In this document: in pieces, positions 1-7,463 of the stretch
How positions within the stretch are numbered: position 1 is the stretch's first letter
Layout: each line of letters starts with the position of its first letter
From: Pseudomonadota bacterium
Lineage (GTDB): Bacteria; Desulfobacterota; Desulfobacteria; Desulfobacterales; JAHIVH01
Length of the DNA stretch: 34,619 nt
Reading direction: 5' to 3'
Assembly: GCA_018816735.1 (NCBI GenBank)
Contig: JAHIVH010000041.1
Coordinates: 1-34,619, forward strand
The notes under the pieces: model-generated
The model's input: only the letters and a program-made list of their open reading frames with translations
What the model was told of the DNA's origin: nothing
Databases searched by the model: none
Made by a program: the position numbers and the translations under genes

Positions 1-263
1 AGTATATCAGCTCTGGTATATAAAATTGTATTACTCTGGCTGTCCTGAACAAAGACGGTATTCGCTCCCTTCATGGTTTTGCCCCTTGCACCACACCAGA
101 CTTTTTCCATCTCGGACTCTTCACCGAAATGTGGAATCGAAGGGGGTGATAGGGGACATACAAATAATTCTTTCGCTTTGATACCCAAAAAACTGGCGTT
201 GTCCCCCCCCCTTAATGTGCCCACAATAAAAGCGAATATTACAACGAAGTAAGTCTTTCGCAA
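1..263 (-). CDS. Partial putative exported protein, cut by the left edge
   Basis: An open minus-strand frame runs without a stop from a TTG at 263 to the window edge (87 codons). It begins about 10 nt after the stop of the upstream minus-strand gene, which suggests one transcript. The predicted N-terminus has two basic residues followed by a hydrophobic run (TYFVVIFAFIVG), as in a signal peptide or membrane anchor, and the rest is polar with two cysteines. No family was recognised. The start is uncertain: there is no convincing ribosome binding site, and a GTG at 224 is an alternative. A run of nine G (C9 on the plus strand, 203-211) lies just after the hydrophobic segment, so a one-base change would break the frame. 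Confidence 0.4.
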   Translation of the reverse strand, partial: MRKTYFVVIFAFIVGTLRGGDNASFLGIKAKELFVCPLSPPSIPHFGEESEMEKVWCGARGKTMKGANTVFVQDSQSNTILYTRADI

Positions 264-273
264 GTCCAGGATT

Positions 274-768
274 TTATAATTTTGTCAGGGCTTTTCGCAT
301 CAAATTCTCTGCGATGGTTTTTTGTCCAGCTTCGCTGGCACCTGGCACCATTATAGTGATGATCAGGTAGTTGGAATCCTTGAAGGTGTTGAGTTCGATC
401 ATGCCGTAGCCTGGACTTGAAAAAAAAGAGTGGTCACCGACGCCAGGAGTTTTCAATACAGGAATCTTCTTTTTTTTGAGCTCTGCTTCTACCTTGTCGG
501 CTGTTTCTTCGGCACGGACCGTCTTGGCCATAATACTGAACACGCCATCGGAACCGATCACATATCGACAAGGAATGCCAACCGCATTGGCGTTGGGATT
601 CGTTACTTCTGTTACTTCCTGGCCGGTAGCCGCCTGGATTTCGGCGTTGGTCAAAAGGGCGCATGTATCGATTTCTCCGGCACCCTGGACAATGGATATG
701 CTGGTTAAACATAAAAGAATGGCCATGATCATTTGAACTGTATTTGTCAAATAGATGGGCTGGTTCAT
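274..768 (-). CDS. Small exported protein of unknown function (DUF3558-like pattern)
   Basis: A 164-residue protein with an N-terminal hydrophobic segment (about residues 10-29) and a likely signal peptidase site near the VQGAG stretch. The mature part begins with a CALLTNAEIQAATG pattern, a type of opening seen in small secreted bacterial proteins of the DUF3558-like kind. A second cysteine in PCRYV could pair with the first in a disulfide. No catalytic motif is visible. A strong ribosome binding site (AAAAGGAG) lies just upstream of the ATG, and a sigma70-like promoter lies about 70 bp upstream. The following minus-strand frame may be co-transcribed. It is a confident gene with unknown function. 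Confidence 0.8.
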   Translation of the reverse strand: MNQPIYLTNTVQMIMAILLCLTSISIVQGAGEIDTCALLTNAEIQAATGQEVTEVTNPNANAVGIPCRYVIGSDGVFSIMAKTVRAEETADKVEAELKKKKIPVLKTPGVGDHSFFSSPGYGMIELNTFKDSNYLIITIMVPGASEAGQKTIAENLMRKALTKL

Positions 769-814
769 TTTTGTCTCCTTTTGTTTATGGATGGCATTAG
801 ATGGATAAAAATAC

Positions 815-842
815 TGAATACATGTGTAGACAGGTGTGTCAA
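815..842 (-). promoter_or_regulatory. Sigma70-like promoter for the 274-768 gene
   Basis: On the minus strand TTGACA (842-837) is followed by a 16-bp spacer and TATTCA (820-815). The -35 is perfect and the -10 matches three of six positions. The predicted start of transcription is about 40 nt before the ATG at 768, leaving room for the visible ribosome binding site. Confidence 0.5.
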
Positions 843-1309
843 GTGGAATTCAAATATTAGGGCTGGTAACCGCAGGTTGACCGTCTGATAGTCAAGGATT
901 TGTCTTTTTAAAATATGCTGTTTTTTTATACGTAAACATTTGTTTTTAAATGTTAAAAATATCATATAAGAAATTTTTTGCGATGGATAGGGTGTGGATG
1001 TATGTCCAGTGACATAATATTCTTACAAGCACAGAGAAATAATTGAGACACCAATGCTCTCTATCTTTGCCAAAAGGGCTACCGCCAAATATTATTTGAC
1101 GATACTCAGGTAATGCCGTAAATATCAAGACATGTATATTTAGAATATTTGGAGGTCAATTTATTTGTTGAATACTCCTGGGATGCGCGAATCCATGGGA
1201 GAAGGCATATCTACACCCATAGATGAGTGTGCGGATGACTCATTTCGAATAGATACTTGAACGAACAAATTTCATGCAGGACCAATTTGGAAAAGTAAAA
1301 GAGGGGATT
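843..1309. other. AT-rich intergenic stretch without a supported gene
   Basis: No convincing gene is visible. There is an AT-only inverted repeat (AACATTT at 935-941 and AAATGTT at 948-954) that is too weak for a terminator. A short frame after a GGAGG-like sequence near 1150 runs to a stop near 1260 but resembles nothing known. The promoter of the gene at 1310 should lie here, but I cannot pick it out. Confidence 0.5.
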
Positions 1310-1708
1310 ATGAGACTATACCGAATTATCCATCTGAGTGTATTGATTTTGATCTTTTCAGTATCCTTTGCGATAGCATCCTTTGAAATACCCGCCTATG
1401 TTTACACCATAGACCAGTTAAACGTGGCCCAGGAAAAAGCGAGAATTTACGACAGCCAGATCGTTTTTCTTTACTCAAACAAAGACACAAAATGTCCTCT
1501 TGCCACCAACGCAAGCAAAAATATTTTGGGGCAATTCAGGGATAATGCCGTCATCGTTTATATTTGCTCAGAGGATTGGGCAAAGGTCCCCCAGATTGTC
1601 AGGAAAGCCATCAAGTCCCCACAGGCAGGCAGGTTCATCCCCAAAACGATTGTGGTCAATTCAGATATAACCCAGGTGGTCTCTATTATTCCCTATAAAA
1701 GGCCCTGA
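1310..1708 (+). CDS. Exported thioredoxin-fold-like protein, unknown function
   Basis: A 132-residue protein. I chose the ATG at 1310 because AGAGGGG lies directly before it; an in-frame ATG at 1274 has no such site. Residues 1-25 form a signal peptide (basic start, hydrophobic LSVLILIFSVSFAIA). The rest has the feel of a thioredoxin-like fold: a helix of AQEKAR type, a strand ending in FLYSNKDTKCPLA where the active-site CxxC would be but with one cysteine only, then a strand VIVYICSEDW. Without a CxxC it is unlikely to be a standard oxidoreductase. The fold is inferred by eye. It appears to be a single gene, convergent with the protease gene downstream. Confidence 0.7.
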   Translation: MRLYRIIHLSVLILIFSVSFAIASFEIPAYVYTIDQLNVAQEKARIYDSQIVFLYSNKDTKCPLATNASKNILGQFRDNAVIVYICSEDWAKVPQIVRKAIKSPQAGRFIPKTIVVNSDITQVVSIIPYKRP

Positions 1709-1841
1709 ATAAGTAACCTGTTAATTTAATTTGAAAAATGCCTGTTATTTATTCAGACGGCGAAAAAGGAATATTTCCGAAACCGGGTTGAGGATGCAGT
1801 TAAAAGAAAAATTTTAGGGCAGAATCATTGAAATGGACCGT

Positions 1842-2936
1842 TTATTGGACGTCAATACGACCGATCTCCCCTTCAAATTCTTTCAGGGCCGATTCGATGG
1901 GAATGGCAAGGCCCAGGCCTTCGAATTTGTAAGTGATCATCTTCATCGTGTTGATACCAATGACCTGACCATCTTTATTAATCAAGGGGCCGCCGCTGTT
2001 CCCTGGGTAAATTTGGGCGTCTGTTTTAACATAACCGTCTGAAAATCCGGAAATGACGCCTGAACATACCGAATCCCTGAAATCAATGGGACTTCCAATG
2101 GCATAGACCGGCTGTCCTTGTCGGCCATTTCTGGAATGAGCCGCTTTGATGAAAGGGGTTTTATACCCGTCCAGTTTTAGAAGGGCCAGATCGTGGGTTT
2201 TACTTACCCGGACCAGGTTCGCGTTCAGTTCGGAATTGTCTTTCAGGATGATCGTGAAGTTTTTTTTAAGCCCTGCCATGTTGGACCGCCATTTATAATC
2301 GCTTTTCCCGTCCATGTATTCATTTTTCCGGGTTTTGAAATCTTTTTTGTCTCTATCCAGATATTTTTTATTTGTCTGGTACCGTTTAAGTTCTCGCGCG
2401 TAGATATGTTCCATTTGACGTTTCCGGGCAGTGTTGCCTTCTTTATCGATATCCTTTTTCATGCTGTCCAGGTTATTTTTCATATCTTTCAGCTCGTTTT
2501 CACGATCCCGGAAGTAATCGGTTGCATCTTCAATGCGTTCATCAACTTCAGTGAAGTATGCTTCGGCCTGCTGATTCTGAGCCTCATCGCCACGAATGAC
2601 GTGCCTGTTTGTGATGATATACCCATCTGCTGAGATGAAAAAGCCTGAGCCTTTTCCAACCGCGCTAATGACGGTTACAGTGCCCATGGATGCTTTTTCA
2701 ATAGCGGACTGAGGTTTGAATCGATCAGATAATTTCTGGCAGAGATCCCTTCCGGTGACAGAAGAATCAACAGCCCCGCTCATTTTTTCAAGATCGTCTG
2801 AGAAGTCAGAAGGCGTGTCCGTATAAAACCAGTTGCCATTTTCGTCCTGGTATTTGTAGATTTCGCCATGGGAGACGTCATACATGCACAGTAATGTGAT
2901 GAAGAAACAAAGAGCACTTAAAATCGCAGGTTTCAT
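1842..2936 (-). CDS. Exported trypsin-like (HtrA-type) serine protease with coiled-coil insertion
   Basis: A 364-residue protein. Residues 1-24 are a signal peptide. Residues 25-45 (IYKYQDENGNWFYTDTPSD) match the DUF4124 module common at the start of exported proteobacterial proteins. The protease domain begins near residue 80: His112 in TNRHVI, Asp249 in THDLALLKL and Ser314 in PGNSGGPLI form a complete S1C-type triad, so it should be active in the periplasm. Between His and Asp lies about 100 residues of charged, heptad-like helix (about 121-225), much longer than the loop in DegP or DegS. There is no PDZ domain. GGAGG lies 10 nt before the ATG. Its substrate is unknown; the inserted helix could be a sensor, an oligomerisation arm or a substrate gate. 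Confidence 0.9.
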   Translation of the reverse strand: MKPAILSALCFFITLLCMYDVSHGEIYKYQDENGNWFYTDTPSDFSDDLEKMSGAVDSSVTGRDLCQKLSDRFKPQSAIEKASMGTVTVISAVGKGSGFFISADGYIITNRHVIRGDEAQNQQAEAYFTEVDERIEDATDYFRDRENELKDMKNNLDSMKKDIDKEGNTARKRQMEHIYARELKRYQTNKKYLDRDKKDFKTRKNEYMDGKSDYKWRSNMAGLKKNFTIILKDNSELNANLVRVSKTHDLALLKLDGYKTPFIKAAHSRNGRQGQPVYAIGSPIDFRDSVCSGVISGFSDGYVKTDAQIYPGNSGGPLINKDGQVIGINTMKMITYKFEGLGLAIPIESALKEFEGEIGRIDVQ

Positions 2937-3027
2937 TTAAGAATGCCTCCAATCAGATTAAAAGATGGCGCTCCCTTTCTTCATCGTGAAAATCATCAGG
3001 AATCTTACCGGAATATCAGGGTTGCCA

Positions 3028-4152
3028 TCACGTCATCATGTTATCAAGGGCTGCTTCAATTTCCTGAAGTACTGTATTCTGACTGTTTTCCCTGAATTTT
3101 TCAAGGGCATTCTTTGCCTTTTCCCCGGAAAGCCTGCCAAGTGCCCAGGCAATCATGCCTTTTACCCGGTCATCTTCCGATTTTTCAAACGCCTGAATAA
3201 GATCGCCTGCATATTGGGGATCATTGGTGTTGCCCATGGCTCTTGCCACATTCATTTTCCATCGCCAGATGTCATTTTCAGACATGTAAAACATATGGGG
3301 CCAGATATTTTTTTTAAAATAGGGTGTATCCATGTGAAGCAGGGACGAAAGATCGAAATGACTGGCCTTTCCCATGACCTTCTGATTCATCGGAAAATCG
3401 TTTGCGAGCCATGGCAGATTTCTGGGGCATACATTCTGGCACCGGTCACACCCGTACACATAAAGTCCCATGGGTTCGCGCATCTCCAAAGGAGTGATGC
3501 CATCGCCAAAGTAGGATAGGTACGATATGCATTTTCTGGGGTCAATGGTGCCGTTTCCCTTTAATGCTTTTGTGGGACAAGCCGCGATGCAGGCGTTCCT
3601 GCACCAGTCCGGGCATCCCATTTTAACGCTTGGGATATCTGCTTCGAATGCCTGATCGATCACAAATGCGATGGGGAGCACCCATGAGCCTTTTCTTGCC
3701 ACTTTGTTTGAATAGAAAAGACAGTTCTTGCCAAACGTGCCCATGCCCGCGCGGGCGGCAGCCACCCTGTGGGGCAGATTAAAAGGCACCTTGGAATTGA
3801 TGCCATTATCCCTCAGATAGCTTCTGAACGCTTTTATTCTCTGTGCCAGACCGTTTTTGGTCACCCGGTCATCATCCAGATAACATCTGCCAAAATGGCT
3901 TTCCATAAGCTTGGGATAAGACTCACGGAAGTATACTTCCATGACAACGATGATGGTTTTGGCTTCCGGCAAGATTGTCTTTGGGTCTGTGCCGCTTAAA
4001 AGGCTTAAACCAACCGTTTCCGCCCATGCATATTCTTCCTTTCTTTCCTCCAGCACTTTTTTATGATCGAAAAAAGGGGCTGCTGTGGTGAATCCCGTAT
4101 CTTCAAAACCGCATTTTTTTGCTTCACGAATAATGTCCTGTTTGGATATCAT
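3028..4152 (-). CDS. QueG-like double-cluster iron-sulfur protein with HEAT-like tail
   Basis: A 374-residue protein related to epoxyqueuosine reductase QueG. The RAGMGTFGKNCLFYS stretch corresponds to the QueG AGLGWIGKN motif. Cysteines for two [4Fe-4S] clusters are at 180, 184, 188, 192, 208, 235, 238 and 242 (YGCDRCQNVCP is typical). The C-terminus (about 300-374) has HEAT-like helices (WALGRLSGEKAKNALEKF). Two differences from true QueG are visible: the first cluster spacing is x3-x3-x3 rather than x2-x2-x3, and the DTGP-type segment with the catalytic aspartate reads NLPHR here. It is the last gene of the molybdoenzyme operon, 12 bp after the dehydrogenase. I infer a paralogue with another redox role, perhaps corrinoid-dependent, rather than tRNA modification. 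AAGGAAAA precedes the ATG. Confidence 0.85.
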   Translation of the reverse strand: MISKQDIIREAKKCGFEDTGFTTAAPFFDHKKVLEERKEEYAWAETVGLSLLSGTDPKTILPEAKTIIVVMEVYFRESYPKLMESHFGRCYLDDDRVTKNGLAQRIKAFRSYLRDNGINSKVPFNLPHRVAAARAGMGTFGKNCLFYSNKVARKGSWVLPIAFVIDQAFEADIPSVKMGCPDWCRNACIAACPTKALKGNGTIDPRKCISYLSYFGDGITPLEMREPMGLYVYGCDRCQNVCPRNLPWLANDFPMNQKVMGKASHFDLSSLLHMDTPYFKKNIWPHMFYMSENDIWRWKMNVARAMGNTNDPQYAGDLIQAFEKSEDDRVKGMIAWALGRLSGEKAKNALEKFRENSQNTVLQEIEAALDNMMT

Positions 4153-4164
4153 GGTCTTTTTCCT

Positions 4165-5193
4165 TTAGGGTTGAATCATGATTTTAATATCTTCCGATGG
4201 GCCTTTTGTCATGGTTTCAAACATTTCAGGCACTTCATCAAGGGCAATCACCCTGGTGATCAGTTTTTCAATCTGAAGCCTTTTTTTAGCCAGAAAATCA
4301 ATAGCTGCATCAAATTCTTGCGGATGATAAGCAAACGCCCCATGACATTCAAGCTCTTTTATTGTCATCAGCAGGGTGGGGACTTTCTGCAGTTTGAAAT
4401 TGATTCCTGCTATCACAAGCCTCCCTTTGGATTTAAGCGCGGAAACAGCCGTAAGAAGACCAGCGTCATTTGCCGAGGTCTCCATGGCAACATCAAAACC
4501 GCCTTTGGAAAATTTTTTAAGTATGCGTGAAAGGTCCGGATCTCCTGCATCAAACACCTCGTCCACATCACCTGTTTCACTGGCAAAGGTTTTTCGGAAC
4601 GGATCCACTTCGGTAAGAACGATAGATGACGCACCGTTTATGCGTGCCCAGGCTGCACACAGAAGACCTATGGGACCACCGCCCGTGATAAGCACACGGT
4701 TCCCCACGCCGATATTCGCTTTCCTCACCGCATGAAGCGCCACTGCCGCAGGCTCAATGAGAATGGCTTCTTTGTCGGACAGGGTGTCCGGAAGTTTCCG
4801 TACCATGTCCGGCCGTATCTTTATGTACTCCGCAAAAGCCCCCTGGCTGCTGTTTCCGGGAACAGGCCGTTTCATTCCCTGAAGGCAGATATGGGATAAT
4901 CCGTTTGTGCAGGTATCGCATGTGCCGCAGGGGTTTAAGGGGAGGGCCGTTATCCGGTCGCCAACGGAAATATCAGTCCTGCTCCCCGGATCTTCTACCG
5001 TACCAAAGAATTCGTGGCCCATGATGAGTCCCGGCAGGCTGTCCATGCCCACGCCGATATCATAGTAATGGATATCTGATCCGCAGATGCCGCAGGCGGA
5101 TATTTTCATGAGAACCTGTTCGCCATCCTTCTCCGGTGTTTCGACATCCGCCATTTCAAGTTTCCGGGGGCCTGTCAGTTTTATTGCGCGCAT
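4165..5193 (-). CDS. Zinc-dependent medium-chain alcohol/polyol dehydrogenase
   Basis: A 342-residue member of the medium-chain dehydrogenase family (sorbitol and threonine dehydrogenase branch), cytoplasmic, NAD(P)-dependent. Catalytic zinc ligands are Cys37 in CGICGSD and the His60-Glu61 pair; structural zinc is held by Cys89, Cys92, Cys95 and Cys103; the nucleotide site is TGGGPIG. I chose the ATG at 5193 because AGAAGGAAG lies just before it and the protein then starts like its family; an upstream in-frame start would overlap the previous gene by far more. As called, it overlaps the molybdoenzyme stop by 13 bp, which indicates translational coupling. It probably oxidises or forms an alcohol handled by the same pathway; the substrate cannot be read from sequence. 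Confidence 0.93.
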   Translation of the reverse strand: MRAIKLTGPRKLEMADVETPEKDGEQVLMKISACGICGSDIHYYDIGVGMDSLPGLIMGHEFFGTVEDPGSRTDISVGDRITALPLNPCGTCDTCTNGLSHICLQGMKRPVPGNSSQGAFAEYIKIRPDMVRKLPDTLSDKEAILIEPAAVALHAVRKANIGVGNRVLITGGGPIGLLCAAWARINGASSIVLTEVDPFRKTFASETGDVDEVFDAGDPDLSRILKKFSKGGFDVAMETSANDAGLLTAVSALKSKGRLVIAGINFKLQKVPTLLMTIKELECHGAFAYHPQEFDAAIDFLAKKRLQIEKLITRVIALDEVPEMFETMTKGPSEDIKIMIQP

Positions 5194-7292
5194 ATATCTT
5201 CCTTCTGTTTTTTCTCCACCCGGCATAAAAGTGCCTTGATCGGCACAGATGCGGTGACCGGGCAAAGGGGTTCGTCATTGGTGATCATGTTGATATTGAT
5301 TTTTTTCCATCCTTCATCCACGCCGTACCAGTATCCATGAGGGGCATGAACGACTTTAGGATGAACATCCGCAAAATACGTGACCTTGATATCCACTTGC
5401 CCTCTCGGGGTAACCAGATTCACCCATTCGCCATCTTCCAGATCAAGAAATTTTGCCGTATCCGGATGTATCTGCAAGAGAGGATCAGGAGAGCGTTTTT
5501 TAAGCGAGGGAATGTTCCGGTGCGAGGAATGGTAGTAGACGATGTTTCTTCCCCCGGTGGTGAGTACCAGGGGAAATTCTTTCAACAGTTCAGGGCTGCT
5601 AAAAGGGCTTTCTGCAGGCTCCCGAAATACAGGGAGAGGAGAAATGCCCATCGTAGTCAGGTATTCGGCATAGAGTTCCACTTTGCCCGATGGGGTTTTG
5701 AATTTGCCTTTCTTTTCATGAATGTTGTATTCAAGGGGAAGAGAATAGCGCCCCACGTCCTTAAATTGACTGAACGTCATGCCGATGGGCTCCAGTCGAT
5801 GATTCAGTGCCTCCTCAATGGAATTGAAATATCCATCCAGTTTCATTTTTTGGGCAAGATCGATCATGATCTGTTTTTCATCCCGGCATTCAGGCACGGG
5901 ATCGACCACCTTGTTTTGGGCGAAGACATGGTTTTTCATGAGAAGGTCTTCCACGTCATCCCTTTCTGACCAGTGTGCGGGGGGAAGAATGACGTCTGCA
6001 AGCTCTGTGGTCGGTGTATGAAAGTAATCGACGGCAAAAAAGAAGTCGACGGTTTGAAGGACCTTTCTTACCCGTTTTGAATTCGGATAGGCACAGACGC
6101 TGTTGTTTGCAAAAAGGCCCAGTGCTTTTACCGGATAAGGTTTTCCATCCGTAATAGCCGGCCATACTGTTTGCGGGGCACAGGGAATGGGAATGAACTC
6201 AAGAAGCGGATAGGTGTCGAGCCCGAGTTTTTTTTTGGCCACGTCTTTCGGCAGCGTATTTGACGGGCTGTAGTCAGGGCCGTAGCAGTTTCTTTTTCGT
6301 GTCGGTGGTGTGCATTGCAGATTTCCGCCTTTGGAACCCAGGTTTCCTGTAATGGCACTCAAAATGGTCAGGGCTCGTGACAAATCAAAGGCATCGTTGG
6401 CCTGGCAGACGCCTCCCATGCCGGGGCCCACGCATGCGGTTTTGCTTTTCGCAAAACATATGGCTGCCTGTTTTATTTTTTCCGCAGGAATCCAGGTGAT
6501 TTTTTCGCAGGCTTCAGGGGTGAAGGTGGAAGCGTGTTCTTTTAATCTGTCGAACCCGGTGGTCCATGTATCGACAAATGATTTGTCATACAGGTTGTTT
6601 TCGATGATCACATGGATAAAGGATAGCGCCAGGGCCACATCGGTTCCGGGTCTGATTTGAAGCCAGTGATCGGCTTTTCGGGCGTAATTGGTACCTCTGG
6701 GATCGATCACGATGAGTTTGGCGCCTTTCTTCAGGCCGGTGTTTATATCATGGAGATACAGGCCGGGCCATGAAGCCTCGGGGTTGTGGGCCCAGAGGAG
6801 AATGCATTTAGTTTCCGCATAGTCCGGGTCAACAATCGTGAAACCGCACGTGGCCGCACTTCCCACCACAATCGGCCCGCCGCTCATGTTGGAAGGCGCC
6901 ATGAAATTGGGAGAGCCGAAGACCGAAAGAAACCGGTTTAAATAAGGGGCCATTCCCCGGGTGGTGCCGGAACCAAATACTACGGATTCCGCACCCCATT
7001 TTTCCCGGCTTTCAAGGAGCCGGGTGCTGATGATATCAAGTGCCTTATCCCATGAGACGGGTTCAAATGGACCGCTTTTTTTACCGTTAATTCTTGCAAG
7101 GGGTTGGGTGATCCGGTCCGGATGGTAAATAATTTCCATGCATGCCCGTCCCTTGGGACAGGTATAGCCATGGCTGAAGGGATGATCCTTGTCGCCTTTG
7201 ATGCCTTCGATTTTACCATCTTTCACATCGATCAGCACACCGCATCTGGAATGACATTCAAAACAGATGCTTTTAATTGTTTTAACGTTCAT
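5181..7292 (-). CDS. Molybdopterin oxidoreductase of the DMSO reductase family
   Basis: A 703-residue molybdenum or tungsten bis-MGD enzyme. An N-terminal [4Fe-4S] site is formed by Cys10, Cys13, Cys17 and Cys45 (CPKG). There is no twin-arginine signal, so it acts in the cytoplasm. Several stretches recall the acetylene hydratase and related soluble branch (YDKSFVDTW, LGLDTYPLL, TPSGKVELYAEY). Where these relatives carry the metal-ligating cysteine (xxCYGP or MCIGN), this protein reads NMSGGP, which puts Ser137 at the ligand position. GGAGGT lies just before the ATG. It is first in an operon with an alcohol dehydrogenase and a QueG-like protein, under a GntR-type operator. Substrate unknown; an oxidoreductase, hydratase or transhydroxylase role is possible. 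Confidence 0.92.
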   Translation of the reverse strand: MNVKTIKSICFECHSRCGVLIDVKDGKIEGIKGDKDHPFSHGYTCPKGRACMEIIYHPDRITQPLARINGKKSGPFEPVSWDKALDIISTRLLESREKWGAESVVFGSGTTRGMAPYLNRFLSVFGSPNFMAPSNMSGGPIVVGSAATCGFTIVDPDYAETKCILLWAHNPEASWPGLYLHDINTGLKKGAKLIVIDPRGTNYARKADHWLQIRPGTDVALALSFIHVIIENNLYDKSFVDTWTTGFDRLKEHASTFTPEACEKITWIPAEKIKQAAICFAKSKTACVGPGMGGVCQANDAFDLSRALTILSAITGNLGSKGGNLQCTPPTRKRNCYGPDYSPSNTLPKDVAKKKLGLDTYPLLEFIPIPCAPQTVWPAITDGKPYPVKALGLFANNSVCAYPNSKRVRKVLQTVDFFFAVDYFHTPTTELADVILPPAHWSERDDVEDLLMKNHVFAQNKVVDPVPECRDEKQIMIDLAQKMKLDGYFNSIEEALNHRLEPIGMTFSQFKDVGRYSLPLEYNIHEKKGKFKTPSGKVELYAEYLTTMGISPLPVFREPAESPFSSPELLKEFPLVLTTGGRNIVYYHSSHRNIPSLKKRSPDPLLQIHPDTAKFLDLEDGEWVNLVTPRGQVDIKVTYFADVHPKVVHAPHGYWYGVDEGWKKININMITNDEPLCPVTASVPIKALLCRVEKKQKEDICAQ

Positions 7293-7313
7293 TTTTTACC
7301 TCCGACCGGGTTT

Positions 7314-7349
7314 ATTGTTTCAACAATAATCAATTATTGTTGAAACAAT
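7314..7349. promoter_or_regulatory. 36-bp perfect palindrome, likely operator of the GntR-type regulator
   Basis: The left arm ATTGTTTCAACAATAAT (7314-7330) and its exact reverse complement (7333-7349) are separated by two bases. Each arm contains a 14-bp pseudo-palindrome with ATTGTT and AACAAT ends (7314-7327 and 7336-7349), 22 bp apart centre to centre, so two dimers could bind on one face of the helix. It lies 21 bp before the molybdoenzyme ATG and overlaps the predicted promoters on both strands, so binding should repress the operon and the regulator itself. Confidence 0.85.
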
Positions 7350-7354
7350 GTCAA
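7326..7354 (-). promoter_or_regulatory. Sigma70-like promoter for the molybdoenzyme operon
   Basis: On the minus strand TTGACA (7354-7349), a 17-bp spacer and GATTAT (7331-7326) form a good promoter. The spacer and -10 lie inside the 36-bp palindrome, so an operator-bound repressor would exclude RNA polymerase. The leader would be about 25-30 nt and includes the GGAGGT site. Confidence 0.6.
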
Positions 7355-7365
7355 ACAATTATTTT
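7337..7365 (+). promoter_or_regulatory. Possible promoter of the GntR-type regulator
   Basis: TTGTTG (7337-7342), 17 bp and TATTTT (7360-7365) point toward the regulator gene. The -35 is poor and lies in the right half of the palindrome, which would allow autorepression. Confidence 0.35.
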
Positions 7366-7463
7366 GGTTTTTAATTTGATTCTTTCCGGCCATACTGATA
7401 AGGTCCACAGAAGACAGCGCATGCTCACAAACTTAGGAAGTGCAGGATAAAGGTATTGAAAAA

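Noticed and set aside
150..206. AGGGGACA and TGTCCCC as ends of a small insertion remnant
   Set aside because: The match is only about seven bases and lies inside a frame that is open across the whole stretch.
765..1128. Two overlapping minus-strand frames of 60-66 codons upstream of the small exported gene
   Set aside because: The amino acid content reflects AT-rich DNA, there is no ribosome site, and the first covers the promoter found for the 274-768 gene.
1165..1258. A short plus-strand frame from a TTG after a GGAGG-like sequence
   Set aside because: About 31 codons, no recognisable content, and weak start; too little to call a gene.
3028..4152. Calling the gene queG
   Set aside because: The segment with the catalytic aspartate and the first cluster spacing differ from true QueG, and the operon context is catabolic.
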